From: JBMNTP01 sp050945795
GTDB taxonomy: Bacteria; Bacillota; Clostridia; Christensenellales; MGBC116941
Reading direction: 5' to 3'
DNA: 64,000 nucleotides
Assembly: GCA_050945795.1 (NCBI GenBank)
Contig: JBMNTP010000002.1
Span: forward strand, 81,835 to 145,834
The notes under the pieces are model-generated. The model searched no databases, was not told the DNA's origin, and saw nothing but the letters and a program-made list of their open reading frames with translations. Each line of letters opens with the position of its first letter. The first letter of the stretch is position 1. This document shows positions 39,663 through 47,062 of the stretch, piece by piece. The position numbers were made by a program, and so were the translations under genes.

Positions 39663-40509
39663 CACCCTCGCTATATCCGGCGAAGCGGCAATGTCGGCGG
39701 TGCGTTTTGTCGCTTCAAGGCTTAAACGGGCGGCTATATCAAACGCCGCCTCGGAGGCCAGGTGGATAGTGGCTAAAATAATGCGGCTCAGCACTGCGGA
39801 GCTGCTTTTTTCCGAGAAGCCGGTAAGCCACGCCGAGGCTGTCGGCATATCGGCATTAGTTGAATGCAGGCTTAAAGGCGAGCCTTTGCAGTATATATTC
39901 GGCAGTCAGGAGTTTATGGGGCTGGAGTTTATTGTAGACAGTCGTGTACTTATCCCCCGCCCCGATACCGAAACACTAGCCGGCCGCGCCATATCGCATA
40001 TACGCGGACGGGCTCTTAATGTGCTCGACCTTTGTACCGGTAGCGGATGTCTGGCGGTGGCTATAAAAAAGAATTGTCCCGCCTGCCGTGTAACCGCGGC
40101 CGATATAAGCGCCGACGCACTTGACGTATGCCATAAAAACGCCAAAAAGCACGCGGCGGATATAACTATAATACAAAGCGACCTTTTTAGTGAGCTTAAA
40201 GGGCTGTGCTTTGACCTTATAGTTTCAAACCCTCCTTACATAAGATCCCGCGACATCCCAGAACTGCAACAGGAGGTGCGCCGTGAGCCGCTAACCGCCC
40301 TTGACGGCGGCAGCGACGGTATGGCGTTTTATCGCCGCATAGCATACGATGCCGCGGCTTATATAACCCCAGGCGGCTATATAATGCTTGAGGTGGGCGA
40401 AGGGCAGGCTGAGGCGGTTGCGGATATGCTCCGGCCGGCATTTGATAATATTGAGTTTTCCCGCGACCCCGGCGGTATATTAAGGGTGGTCGCGGCCGGA
40501 CTGAGGTGA
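39649..40509 (+). CDS. prmC: Peptide chain release factor N5-glutamine methyltransferase
   Basis: A 286-aa SAM-dependent enzyme that methylates the Gln of the GGQ motif in release factors. N-terminal helical domain (SEARWIVAKIMRLSTAELL), substrate-binding block PLQYIFGSQEFMGLEF and VDSRVLIPRPDTE, SAM motif LDLCTGSGCLAVAI and the catalytic VSNPPYI. Its substrate RF1 is encoded next. The start is uncertain: TTG 39649 has TGAGG 6 bases upstream and overlaps the previous gene by 14 bases; ATG 39691 is the alternative without an RBS. Confidence 0.93.
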   Translation: MQEHDTLAISGEAAMSAVRFVASRLKRAAISNAASEARWIVAKIMRLSTAELLFSEKPVSHAEAVGISALVECRLKGEPLQYIFGSQEFMGLEFIVDSRVLIPRPDTETLAGRAISHIRGRALNVLDLCTGSGCLAVAIKKNCPACRVTAADISADALDVCHKNAKKHAADITIIQSDLFSELKGLCFDLIVSNPPYIRSRDIPELQQEVRREPLTALDGGSDGMAFYRRIAYDAAAYITPGGYIMLEVGEGQAEAVADMLRPAFDNIEFSRDPGGILRVVAAGLR

Positions 40510-40511
40510 AT

Positions 40512-41561
40512 ATGTTCGACAAGCTTGAAAAACTTAAACAGCGTTATGATGAGATAAGCGCGCTTATAGCTGACCCTGAAGTTATTTCAGATCAGAATAG
40601 GTATAAGACGCTTTTAAAAGAACACAGCGACCTTTCAGACGCCGCCACAGCGCACGATGAGTACAATAGACTTAAAGAGGAGCTGACCTCTCTTGAGGAA
40701 ATGCTTTCTGATCCCGAGCTTAAAGAACTGGCGGAAACCGAGATTGGAGATTTATCCGAGCAAATAAAGCTATGCGAGGACAATATACGGCGGATACTCA
40801 CGCCTAAAGACCCTAACGACGCAAAAAATGTTATACTTGAGATACGCGCCGGCACCGGCGGCGATGAGGCTTCGCTTTTTGCGGCCAACCTCCTTCGCAT
40901 GTACGGGCGCTACGCCGAAAGGCACCGGTTTAAAATAGAAACGCTTTCAAGCAACATCACCGAGCTTAACGGCGTTAAAGAAATAGCCGTATCTATACAG
41001 GGCAAAGGCGCTTATTCGCGGCTCAAATACGAAAGCGGCGTGCATCGCGTGCAGCGCGTACCCGAAACAGAATCGCAAGGCCGCATACATACCAGCGCGG
41101 CTACGGTGGCGGTATTGCCGGAAGCCGAGGATGTGGATGTACAAATAAACCCCAACGACCTTAGAGTCGATGTGTTCCGCTCGGGGGGGCATGGCGGGCA
41201 AAGCGTAAACACCACCGACTCGGCGGTAAGAATAACGCATTTGCCTACCGGCCTTGTTGTAACGTGCCAAGACGAAAAATCGCAGCTAAAGAATAAGGAA
41301 AAGGCAATGCGCGTGCTTAAATCCAGGCTGCTCGACATGATGCAGTCGCAAAAGGAGCAGGAGTACGCCGAACATCGGCGCAGCCAGATTGGCAGCGGCG
41401 ATAGAAGTGAGCGCATACGCACATATAATTTCCCGCAAAACAGAGTCACCGACCACCGCATAGGGCTTACGCTTTATAAGCTCGATGCCTTTATAGACGG
41501 CGACCTTGACGAAATGATAGACGCTTTGACACTTGCAAGCGAGGAAGCGGCGCGCGAATAA
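40512..41561 (+). CDS. prfA: Peptide chain release factor 1
   Basis: A 349-aa factor that ends translation at UAA and UAG. It shows the catalytic GGQ in RSGGHGGQSVNTTDSAVRI, the RF1 N-terminal helical domain, and RIRTYNFPQNRVTDHRIGL in the C-terminal half. ATG at 40512 follows GAGG; the GTG two codons earlier is possible. prmC ends 3 bases upstream, so modifier and substrate are co-expressed. Confidence 0.97.
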   Translation: MFDKLEKLKQRYDEISALIADPEVISDQNRYKTLLKEHSDLSDAATAHDEYNRLKEELTSLEEMLSDPELKELAETEIGDLSEQIKLCEDNIRRILTPKDPNDAKNVILEIRAGTGGDEASLFAANLLRMYGRYAERHRFKIETLSSNITELNGVKEIAVSIQGKGAYSRLKYESGVHRVQRVPETESQGRIHTSAATVAVLPEAEDVDVQINPNDLRVDVFRSGGHGGQSVNTTDSAVRITHLPTGLVVTCQDEKSQLKNKEKAMRVLKSRLLDMMQSQKEQEYAEHRRSQIGSGDRSERIRTYNFPQNRVTDHRIGLTLYKLDAFIDGDLDEMIDALTLASEEAARE

Positions 41562-41653
41562 CAGGGCGCGCCTTTCGCATATACTTTACCGCCGCCACAA
41601 AACCGTACTAAAAGCATAGCTTTATTTAACGGCGGGCGGCGGAGGAACAAATT

Positions 41654-42391
41654 ATGGACAGATTACTCGCTTCGGCGATAGTCGGCAGCGCCGCCGGCAT
41701 ACTCGGCTCGGGCTTGGGATGCCTTTTGGGATTTGTAGCGGCAAACCCTAGCCAAAAAGCAATGGCAGGCATTATGTCAGCGGCAGGCGGTATTATGCTC
41801 TCTATGGTGCTGCTTGACCTTTTTCCCTCCTCTCTCTCCGGCAACCTCTGGCCCGGCACCTGCGGCATAGCCATAGGCGCAGCGTTTATGCTTCTTATAC
41901 GGAGGCTTTTTGAAGACAGCGGCGATGCAAGGGCGGCGGATAAGCCGAGTATGCTCAAGATGAGCATTATGATAGGCGCCGGCATAGCGGCACATAACTT
42001 CCCCGAAGGGCTTGCCATGGGTAGCGGCATGGCCTCACCGCAGGGCGGAGCCGCACTCGCCTTTGCGATAATACTCCACGACATGCCGGAAGGCTTAGCT
42101 ATGGCAATACCGCTTCGCATGGCGGGAAAAGGTGCGTGGACAGCGGTTTTATATGTGTTTTTAGCCGGACTGCCGACTGGAATAGGCGCGCTTATAGGTT
42201 ATCTTGTTGGCAGCATGTCGGTGTTGACGCTTGATCTGTGCCTCGGCTTTGCGGGAGGCGCTATGGCGGCGATTGTTTTTGTGGAGATGCTGCCGGCGTC
42301 GTGGAAGATATCGCCTACCGCTTCGGGGCGAGGGCTGCTTTTAGGAGTGGCTTTGGGCATAATAATACTTATACTCGCAGGACACATTTAA
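41654..42391 (+). CDS. ZIP-family metal transporter
   Basis: A 245-aa membrane protein with about eight TM segments. The two metal-site helices are clear: AAHNFPEGLAMGSGM (TM4) and LHDMPEGLAMAIPL (TM5), both with the HNxPEG/HDxPEG motif of ZIP transporters. The loop between TM3 and TM4 is short and lacks a histidine-rich stretch. Likely substrates are zinc, iron or manganese. In B. subtilis the same position between prmC/prfA and ywlE holds the manganese exporter gene ywlD; here a different transporter family has the place. Confidence 0.9.
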   Translation: MDRLLASAIVGSAAGILGSGLGCLLGFVAANPSQKAMAGIMSAAGGIMLSMVLLDLFPSSLSGNLWPGTCGIAIGAAFMLLIRRLFEDSGDARAADKPSMLKMSIMIGAGIAAHNFPEGLAMGSGMASPQGGAALAFAIILHDMPEGLAMAIPLRMAGKGAWTAVLYVFLAGLPTGIGALIGYLVGSMSVLTLDLCLGFAGGAMAAIVFVEMLPASWKISPTASGRGLLLGVALGIIILILAGHI

Positions 42392-42407
42392 TAGACAAAG
42401 GATAAAA

Positions 42408-43445
42408 ATGGAAACTGTAGTAATTGATTTAAAAAAGAACTATCTTGACGGCATATCGTCGGCCGCCGCGCTTATACGCGGCTCCGACATAGTTGCGTTC
42501 CCCACCGAAACGGTATACGGACTTGGCGCTAACGCTCTTGACGCAGCGGCTGTGGAGAAAATATTTAAGGCGAAGGGGCGGCCGCAGGACAATCCGCTTA
42601 TAGTGCATATATCAGACATATCGTCTATGCATGAGCTGGTTTCTTCTATAACGCCGGCGGCTCAAAAGCTGGCCGATGCTTATTGGCCGGGCCCTATGAC
42701 GCTGGTGCTTAAAAAGAGCGCGTTGATACCTGATAGCGTAACCGCCGGACTTGATACCGTAGGCATACGCCTGCCGTCTCGAAAAGAGGCTAGAGACCTT
42801 ATACGCGCCGCCGGAGTTCCAATTGCCGCACCTAGCGCCAACGCGTCAGGGCGACCCAGTCCTACGCGTGCCGGTCATGTGCTAAACGACCTCGGCGGCC
42901 GGATACCGCTTATACTCGACGGCGGCGGCTGTGAAGTCGGGCTTGAATCAACTGTAATAGATGTTACCGGCGATGTGCCCGTCATACTTCGCCCCGGGTT
43001 TATAACGCCCCGGGACGTAGAAATGGAGGCAGGCGCTGTAAAACTCGCTGAAAAAGCATCTGCAAACTGCCCGCCGCCCTCACCCGGCATGAAATATATG
43101 CATTACGCGCCGGATGTTAAAATAACGGTGGTTACCGGAGATAACGCGCAACAAAAGATCCGCCGCTTATATGACGAGGCGGTATCAAATGGCGTAAGGG
43201 CCATAATAGCCGGAAAAGGCGGACGCGAGAAGGAATACGGCGACAGGCGGTTTATGGCTATCGGCTCGGGCGGCGATAACGCGGCATCAAGAGAGCTGTA
43301 CAACTCGCTTTTAAAGCTTGAAGGGGAGGCTGACGAGGCTTTTATAGAAGGCTTTTCGCTAAGCGGCTTAGGGCTCGCGCTTATGGACAGGCTGTGCCGA
43401 GCCGCCTCCCATAATATAATTGATACCGGAGGTGATACCGATTGA
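42408..43445 (+). CDS. tsaC: Threonylcarbamoyl-AMP synthase
   Basis: A 345-aa enzyme of the Sua5/YwlC type making threonylcarbamoyl-AMP for the t6A37 modification of ANN-decoding tRNAs. The YrdC domain (about 1-205) shows IVAFPTETVYGLGANAL, KGRPQDNPLIVHI and APSANASGRPSPT; the C-terminal Sua5 domain (about 225-340) starts SPGMKYMHYAPDV. It overlaps the next gene by 4 bases (TTGA). Confidence 0.95.
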   Translation: METVVIDLKKNYLDGISSAAALIRGSDIVAFPTETVYGLGANALDAAAVEKIFKAKGRPQDNPLIVHISDISSMHELVSSITPAAQKLADAYWPGPMTLVLKKSALIPDSVTAGLDTVGIRLPSRKEARDLIRAAGVPIAAPSANASGRPSPTRAGHVLNDLGGRIPLILDGGGCEVGLESTVIDVTGDVPVILRPGFITPRDVEMEAGAVKLAEKASANCPPPSPGMKYMHYAPDVKITVVTGDNAQQKIRRLYDEAVSNGVRAIIAGKGGREKEYGDRRFMAIGSGGDNAASRELYNSLLKLEGEADEAFIEGFSLSGLGLALMDRLCRAASHNIIDTGGDTD

Positions 43446-43912
43446 ACATACTTTTTGTCTGCACCGGCAATACCTGCCGCAGCCCTATGGCGGAGCGGCT
43501 TATGAAAAAACTGGCGCAAGAGCTTAACAGAAACGACATCTCGGTGCGCTCAGCCGGTCTTTCGGCTTTTGATGGAGCTGCTGCCAGCGAAGGCGCGAAA
43601 AAGGCAATGGAGCATATGGAGCTTAGCCTTGAAGGGTTTTCCTCGTCCATGCTTAGCTTAAACGATGTTGAATGGGCGGATATAATACTGACTATGGAGG
43701 GGCGGCACGCCATATATATAGCCTCACGATACCAAGGCGCAGCTAAAAACCTTCATACGCTAAAAGGCTATGCTAAAGGCAAACAAGGCGAGGACGGCTA
43801 TCATCTAAACGTAGAGGATCCTTATGGAGGCAGCCTTTCGCAATATTTAGAGTGCGCCGACGAGATACAATCGGCGCTTAAAAGCATATTTGACAACGGC
43901 TCCGATATTTAA
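43442..43912 (+). CDS. ywlE: Low-molecular-weight phosphatase, YwlE-type
   Basis: A 156-aa phosphatase with the P-loop VCTGNTCRSPMAE and the general acid Asp in VEDPYGGSL. The threonine in CTGNTCR is the residue that marks arginine phosphatases such as B. subtilis YwlE, whereas tyrosine phosphatases have Ile or Leu there. It may remove phosphoarginine marks made by a McsB-type kinase; none is in the window. Same operon position as B. subtilis ywlE. Confidence 0.9.
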   Translation: MNILFVCTGNTCRSPMAERLMKKLAQELNRNDISVRSAGLSAFDGAAASEGAKKAMEHMELSLEGFSSSMLSLNDVEWADIILTMEGRHAIYIASRYQGAAKNLHTLKGYAKGKQGEDGYHLNVEDPYGGSLSQYLECADEIQSALKSIFDNGSDI

Positions 43913-43932
43913 AAATTGGATGCCGTTTTTTT
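43897..43932 (+). terminator. Weak terminator at the end of ywlE
   Basis: CGGC (43897-43900) pairs with GCCG (43922-43925) with further paired segments inside, then TTTTTTT. The stem is interrupted, but the T-run is long. Confidence 0.5.
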
Positions 43933-43937
43933 CTGCT

Positions 43938-43966
43938 TTGGATTGCCTAGCGCCGCGATATATTAT
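43938..43966 (+). promoter_or_regulatory. Candidate promoter of rpiB-upp
   Basis: TTGGAT at 43938-43943, 17 bases, TATTAT at 43961-43966. An overlapping TATAAT follows at closer spacing. Confidence 0.5.
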
Positions 43967-44011
43967 AATATATGACTAATGGCGCGGCCAAAGGAAGGGA
44001 GATGATATACA

Positions 44012-44467
44012 ATGATAGCAGTTGGAAGCGATCACGGCGGATTTGAACTCAAGCAGGTTGTGCTCGAATACCTGCACGCCCATGACATAGAATACAGAGA
44101 TTTAGGCTGTTTTAGTGAAAACTCGGTGGATTATCCCGATGTCGGGCTTACGGTTGCGCTAAGCGTGGCTTCAAAGGAATTTGATAAAGGCATATTGTTC
44201 TGCGGTACCGGTATAGGCATATCGATTGCAGCGAATAAAGTGCCGGGTATAAGGGCGGCGCTTTGCTCCGATACATATTCGGCTCGCATGTCCAAAGAGC
44301 ATAACAACAGCAATATACTCGTAATGGGCGGGCGCACAATAGGCGCCGGAGTTGCGATTGAAATACTCGAAGCGTGGCTTAAAGCCGAATTCGCCGGCGG
44401 CAGGCACGGAACAAGAGTTGATAAGATAAGCGCAATAGAAAAAAAGTATTGCGCGCCGGAGGTTTAG
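44012..44467 (+). CDS. rpiB: Ribose-5-phosphate isomerase B
   Basis: A 151-aa isomerase linking ribose 5-phosphate and ribulose 5-phosphate in the pentose phosphate pathway. It has GSDHGGFELK at the start, the active-site Cys in LFCGTGIGISIAANK, and HNNSNILVMGGRTIG. RBS GGAGATGA precedes the ATG. It is 1 base ahead of upp; product flow from ribose phosphate to PRPP fits the UPRT that follows. Confidence 0.95.
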   Translation: MIAVGSDHGGFELKQVVLEYLHAHDIEYRDLGCFSENSVDYPDVGLTVALSVASKEFDKGILFCGTGIGISIAANKVPGIRAALCSDTYSARMSKEHNNSNILVMGGRTIGAGVAIEILEAWLKAEFAGGRHGTRVDKISAIEKKYCAPEV

Positions 44468-44468
44468 A

Positions 44469-45098
44469 ATGGCAAAACTCTATGTAATGGATCACCCTCT
44501 CATACAGCACAAAATAACTCTTATACGCCGCAAGGATACCGGCTCAAAAGAGTTTCGAGAGCTGGTGGAGGAAATCGCCATGCTTATGGCATACGAATTC
44601 ACGCGCGACCTGCCTCTTGAAGAGGTTGAGATAGAAACGCCGCTTGTTAAAGCCAAGTCAAACGTTATATGCGGCAAAAAGCTCGGCATAGTGCCTATAC
44701 TAAGAGCGGGGCTGGGCATGGTAAACGGCATACTCCGCCTTGTTCCGGCGGCTAGAGTCGGGCATATAGGGCTTTATCGCGACCCGGATACGCATCTGCC
44801 GGTGGAATACTACTGTAAGCTACCCCGCGATGTAAGCGAACGCGAGCTGGTGCTGCTCGATCCCATGCTAGCTACCGGCGGCAGCGCTTCGGCGGCCATA
44901 TCTTTTCTAAAAAAGCACGGCTGCACGAATATAAAATTTGTCTGCCTTATAGCCGCGCCCGAGGGCATAGAATTGGTGCAAAAAGACCATCCCGACGTAG
45001 ATATATACGCGGCGGCCGTGGACGAGCGGCTCAACGAGCAGGCGTATATACTGCCCGGTCTCGGCGATGCCGGAGACAGGCTTTTTGGAACAAAATAG
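44469..45098 (+). CDS. upp: Uracil phosphoribosyltransferase
   Basis: A 209-aa salvage enzyme converting uracil and PRPP to UMP. Motifs: the N-terminal DHPLIQHKITLIRRKDTGSK, PILRAGLGMVNG, the PRPP loop LLDPMLATGGSASAA and the uracil-binding YILPGLGDAGDRLFGT C-terminus. GGAGGT ends 6 bases before the ATG and overlaps the rpiB end. In B. subtilis the ATP synthase operon follows upp; here it does not. Confidence 0.97.
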   Translation: MAKLYVMDHPLIQHKITLIRRKDTGSKEFRELVEEIAMLMAYEFTRDLPLEEVEIETPLVKAKSNVICGKKLGIVPILRAGLGMVNGILRLVPAARVGHIGLYRDPDTHLPVEYYCKLPRDVSERELVLLDPMLATGGSASAAISFLKKHGCTNIKFVCLIAAPEGIELVQKDHPDVDIYAAAVDERLNEQAYILPGLGDAGDRLFGTK

Positions 45099-45123
45099 CG
45101 GCTTAAAGCCATATCAGAATAAA

Positions 45124-45150
45124 CAAAAAGTGTGCTTTCGCACACTTTTT
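45124..45150 (+). terminator. Intrinsic terminator of rpiB-upp
   Basis: An 11-bp stem AAAAAGTGTGC with its complement, loop TTTC, then T-run. Confidence 0.92.
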
Positions 45151-45325
45151 TATATTTTCACCCAAGCTTTTGCGGCTTCACCCCTGCGCATCGCAAAGGA
45201 TTTTCCTCCCTTGCAGCTTCTTAAAATGCACATTTATGAGCATTTTACAAAGTTTGTGATCAAACCCTTCCTAAAGTGTCTGCCGCCGGAGGATTGCGCC
45301 ACCATTTCGATACAGCCTTTTTGTC

Positions 45326-46813
45326 CTATTTAAGTAGATAAACGGTTACGTTCCTGCGTCTGCCCCATAAGCGGCATTCGCGCTCCGTCTCAAAGAACAC
45401 ATCTATTACATGAGGCTTTGTTTTAACAAACCCGCCGGTATCCTCAGCGACAGCGTAACCGTAGCCGGGTATATAAAGCCTTGTGCCGTAAGGTATTCTT
45501 TTAGGATTAACGGCAACCGTTCCCTTTTTAGGCCATGTACCTGTCGCGGTGCGGTTTCCGGTATGAGTGTAAGCGGTAAGCTCGGCAACTACCGTACTTT
45601 TCACTCTATCCATATCAAGACCCTGCACCGGCTTTAAAGTGGTCGGGGATTTTTCTGTCTTTTTGGTTGTACTTGTGTTTGTGGTTTTCTTTGTTGTTTG
45701 CGTCGTCTTTTTAGTTGTCGACGCAGTTGCCGTTTTAGGCTTCTCAACCGCAGTACCTTCAAGTATTTCTCTATCAACAGCCTTTTTGGTTATCTCGGTA
45801 TCGACAATCTGCCTGTCGATTTCCTCATTGTCAAGGTAGGTAACCTTTGTCTTTGTTCTCTTTATACCTTCTGAGCCTTCCTTTGACACCTTTGTTTCGC
45901 CCTTTTTAAGAGCCGATGTTTTTATAACAACTTCCTTAAACGGAAGAACCTGCTCATCAGTAACATATTCAACTCTCTGGCCCTTATGCACTATGCGCAT
46001 ATCCGGCTCTAGCACCACATTCGGATACGGAGCCACGGAATCACCGGCGCCAAGATCTATGCCGGCCTCTTTTAGCGCGTCCTGCACCGTCCCCGCCATC
46101 ATGCTTACCTTTACCTCAACGCCGCCTGAAACAACGGTAATCTCCATAGACCGCTTTACCGGCACCTCGGATACCGCCGCCAGCTCCATATTGTCGGGCA
46201 GCAGCACCATATCCCCGCTGCCTATCATAAGCACTCCGCTCGAAACAAGCTCGCCTACCGTTTTGCTTCTGGTGCGCAGGCGAACGGTATTGCCCTCGTC
46301 GTTTATTATAACTGTGTTGTATTTATCAGGGAACATAGCCGGCATACCCAAAGAGCCTAGCATAGCTATTAATAGCGCCAACGCCGTAGGCACGCCTATT
46401 TTTACCATCAGCTTTGAGCGCGCCAACCGCGCGTCAACAGCGTCGGGCTCGGCACCTTGCCATTTTGTGCGCTTAGAGCTTATAACGCCGGGCTTTTGGA
46501 ACGACAGCTTGCCGCCCGCCTTATCAAGCAACCTCGCGTTATCCTCTGCGCTCGGCGGCAAAACCGCCGGCTGTTTGCGCAGTCTTTTAGCTATAGCGCT
46601 TTCTATACTCTGCCTTTTAAGCCGTCTAAAAATCGCGGCGAAAAACCCCGCGGCAGCGCCAAAGCCTGCTTTAGCCGCCTTCATAAAAGAACGACCAACA
46701 CCCCAGGACATCCGTTTTTTGCCCTGGATCTTTGCTCCCGTATATAATAAGCCTGTAAGGTGCGCTCCGGGATATACGCTTATGTCTCCGGGCCTTCCTT
46801 TTTTCCTAGCCAT
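45326..46813 (-). CDS. G5 and 3D domain cell-wall protein (YabE/Rpf-like)
   Basis: A 495-aa protein: an unusual basic cytosolic part of about 135 residues, one TM (VPTALALLIAMLGSLG), two DUF348 units (about 165-275), a G5 domain (about 285-360, VVIKTSALKKGETKVS), a T/K-rich linker, and the C-terminal 3D domain (about 400-495) with VAEDTGGFVKTKPHVIDVFF, where the aspartates are catalytic in lytic transglycosylases. B. subtilis YabE is similar but has a short start. It probably cleaves peptidoglycan. B. subtilis has yabE directly after tatD; here a PBP gene on the other strand lies between. Confidence 0.92.
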   Translation of the reverse strand: MARKKGRPGDISVYPGAHLTGLLYTGAKIQGKKRMSWGVGRSFMKAAKAGFGAAAGFFAAIFRRLKRQSIESAIAKRLRKQPAVLPPSAEDNARLLDKAGGKLSFQKPGVISSKRTKWQGAEPDAVDARLARSKLMVKIGVPTALALLIAMLGSLGMPAMFPDKYNTVIINDEGNTVRLRTRSKTVGELVSSGVLMIGSGDMVLLPDNMELAAVSEVPVKRSMEITVVSGGVEVKVSMMAGTVQDALKEAGIDLGAGDSVAPYPNVVLEPDMRIVHKGQRVEYVTDEQVLPFKEVVIKTSALKKGETKVSKEGSEGIKRTKTKVTYLDNEEIDRQIVDTEITKKAVDREILEGTAVEKPKTATASTTKKTTQTTKKTTNTSTTKKTEKSPTTLKPVQGLDMDRVKSTVVAELTAYTHTGNRTATGTWPKKGTVAVNPKRIPYGTRLYIPGYGYAVAEDTGGFVKTKPHVIDVFFETERECRLWGRRRNVTVYLLK

Positions 46814-47062
46814 TTTATCTCCTTCCGGGTGTCCTTGGCTCTAATATTTTACGATATCTTAACACAAAAGTCAATTTTCATCGCATGTATTATATCCCTT
46901 CATGTTCATTATTAACCATTTTAGAGCCGTTTGCTCGGCTTTCCGCCGCATTCGGACACATCATATTATATTACGCGGACGGCCCGACTATGTTTACTAC
47001 TGCCGCTTAGAGGGTTATAATGGATATTGTTGAAAAAGCGTTCTTTTTATCAGGAGGTCGTT

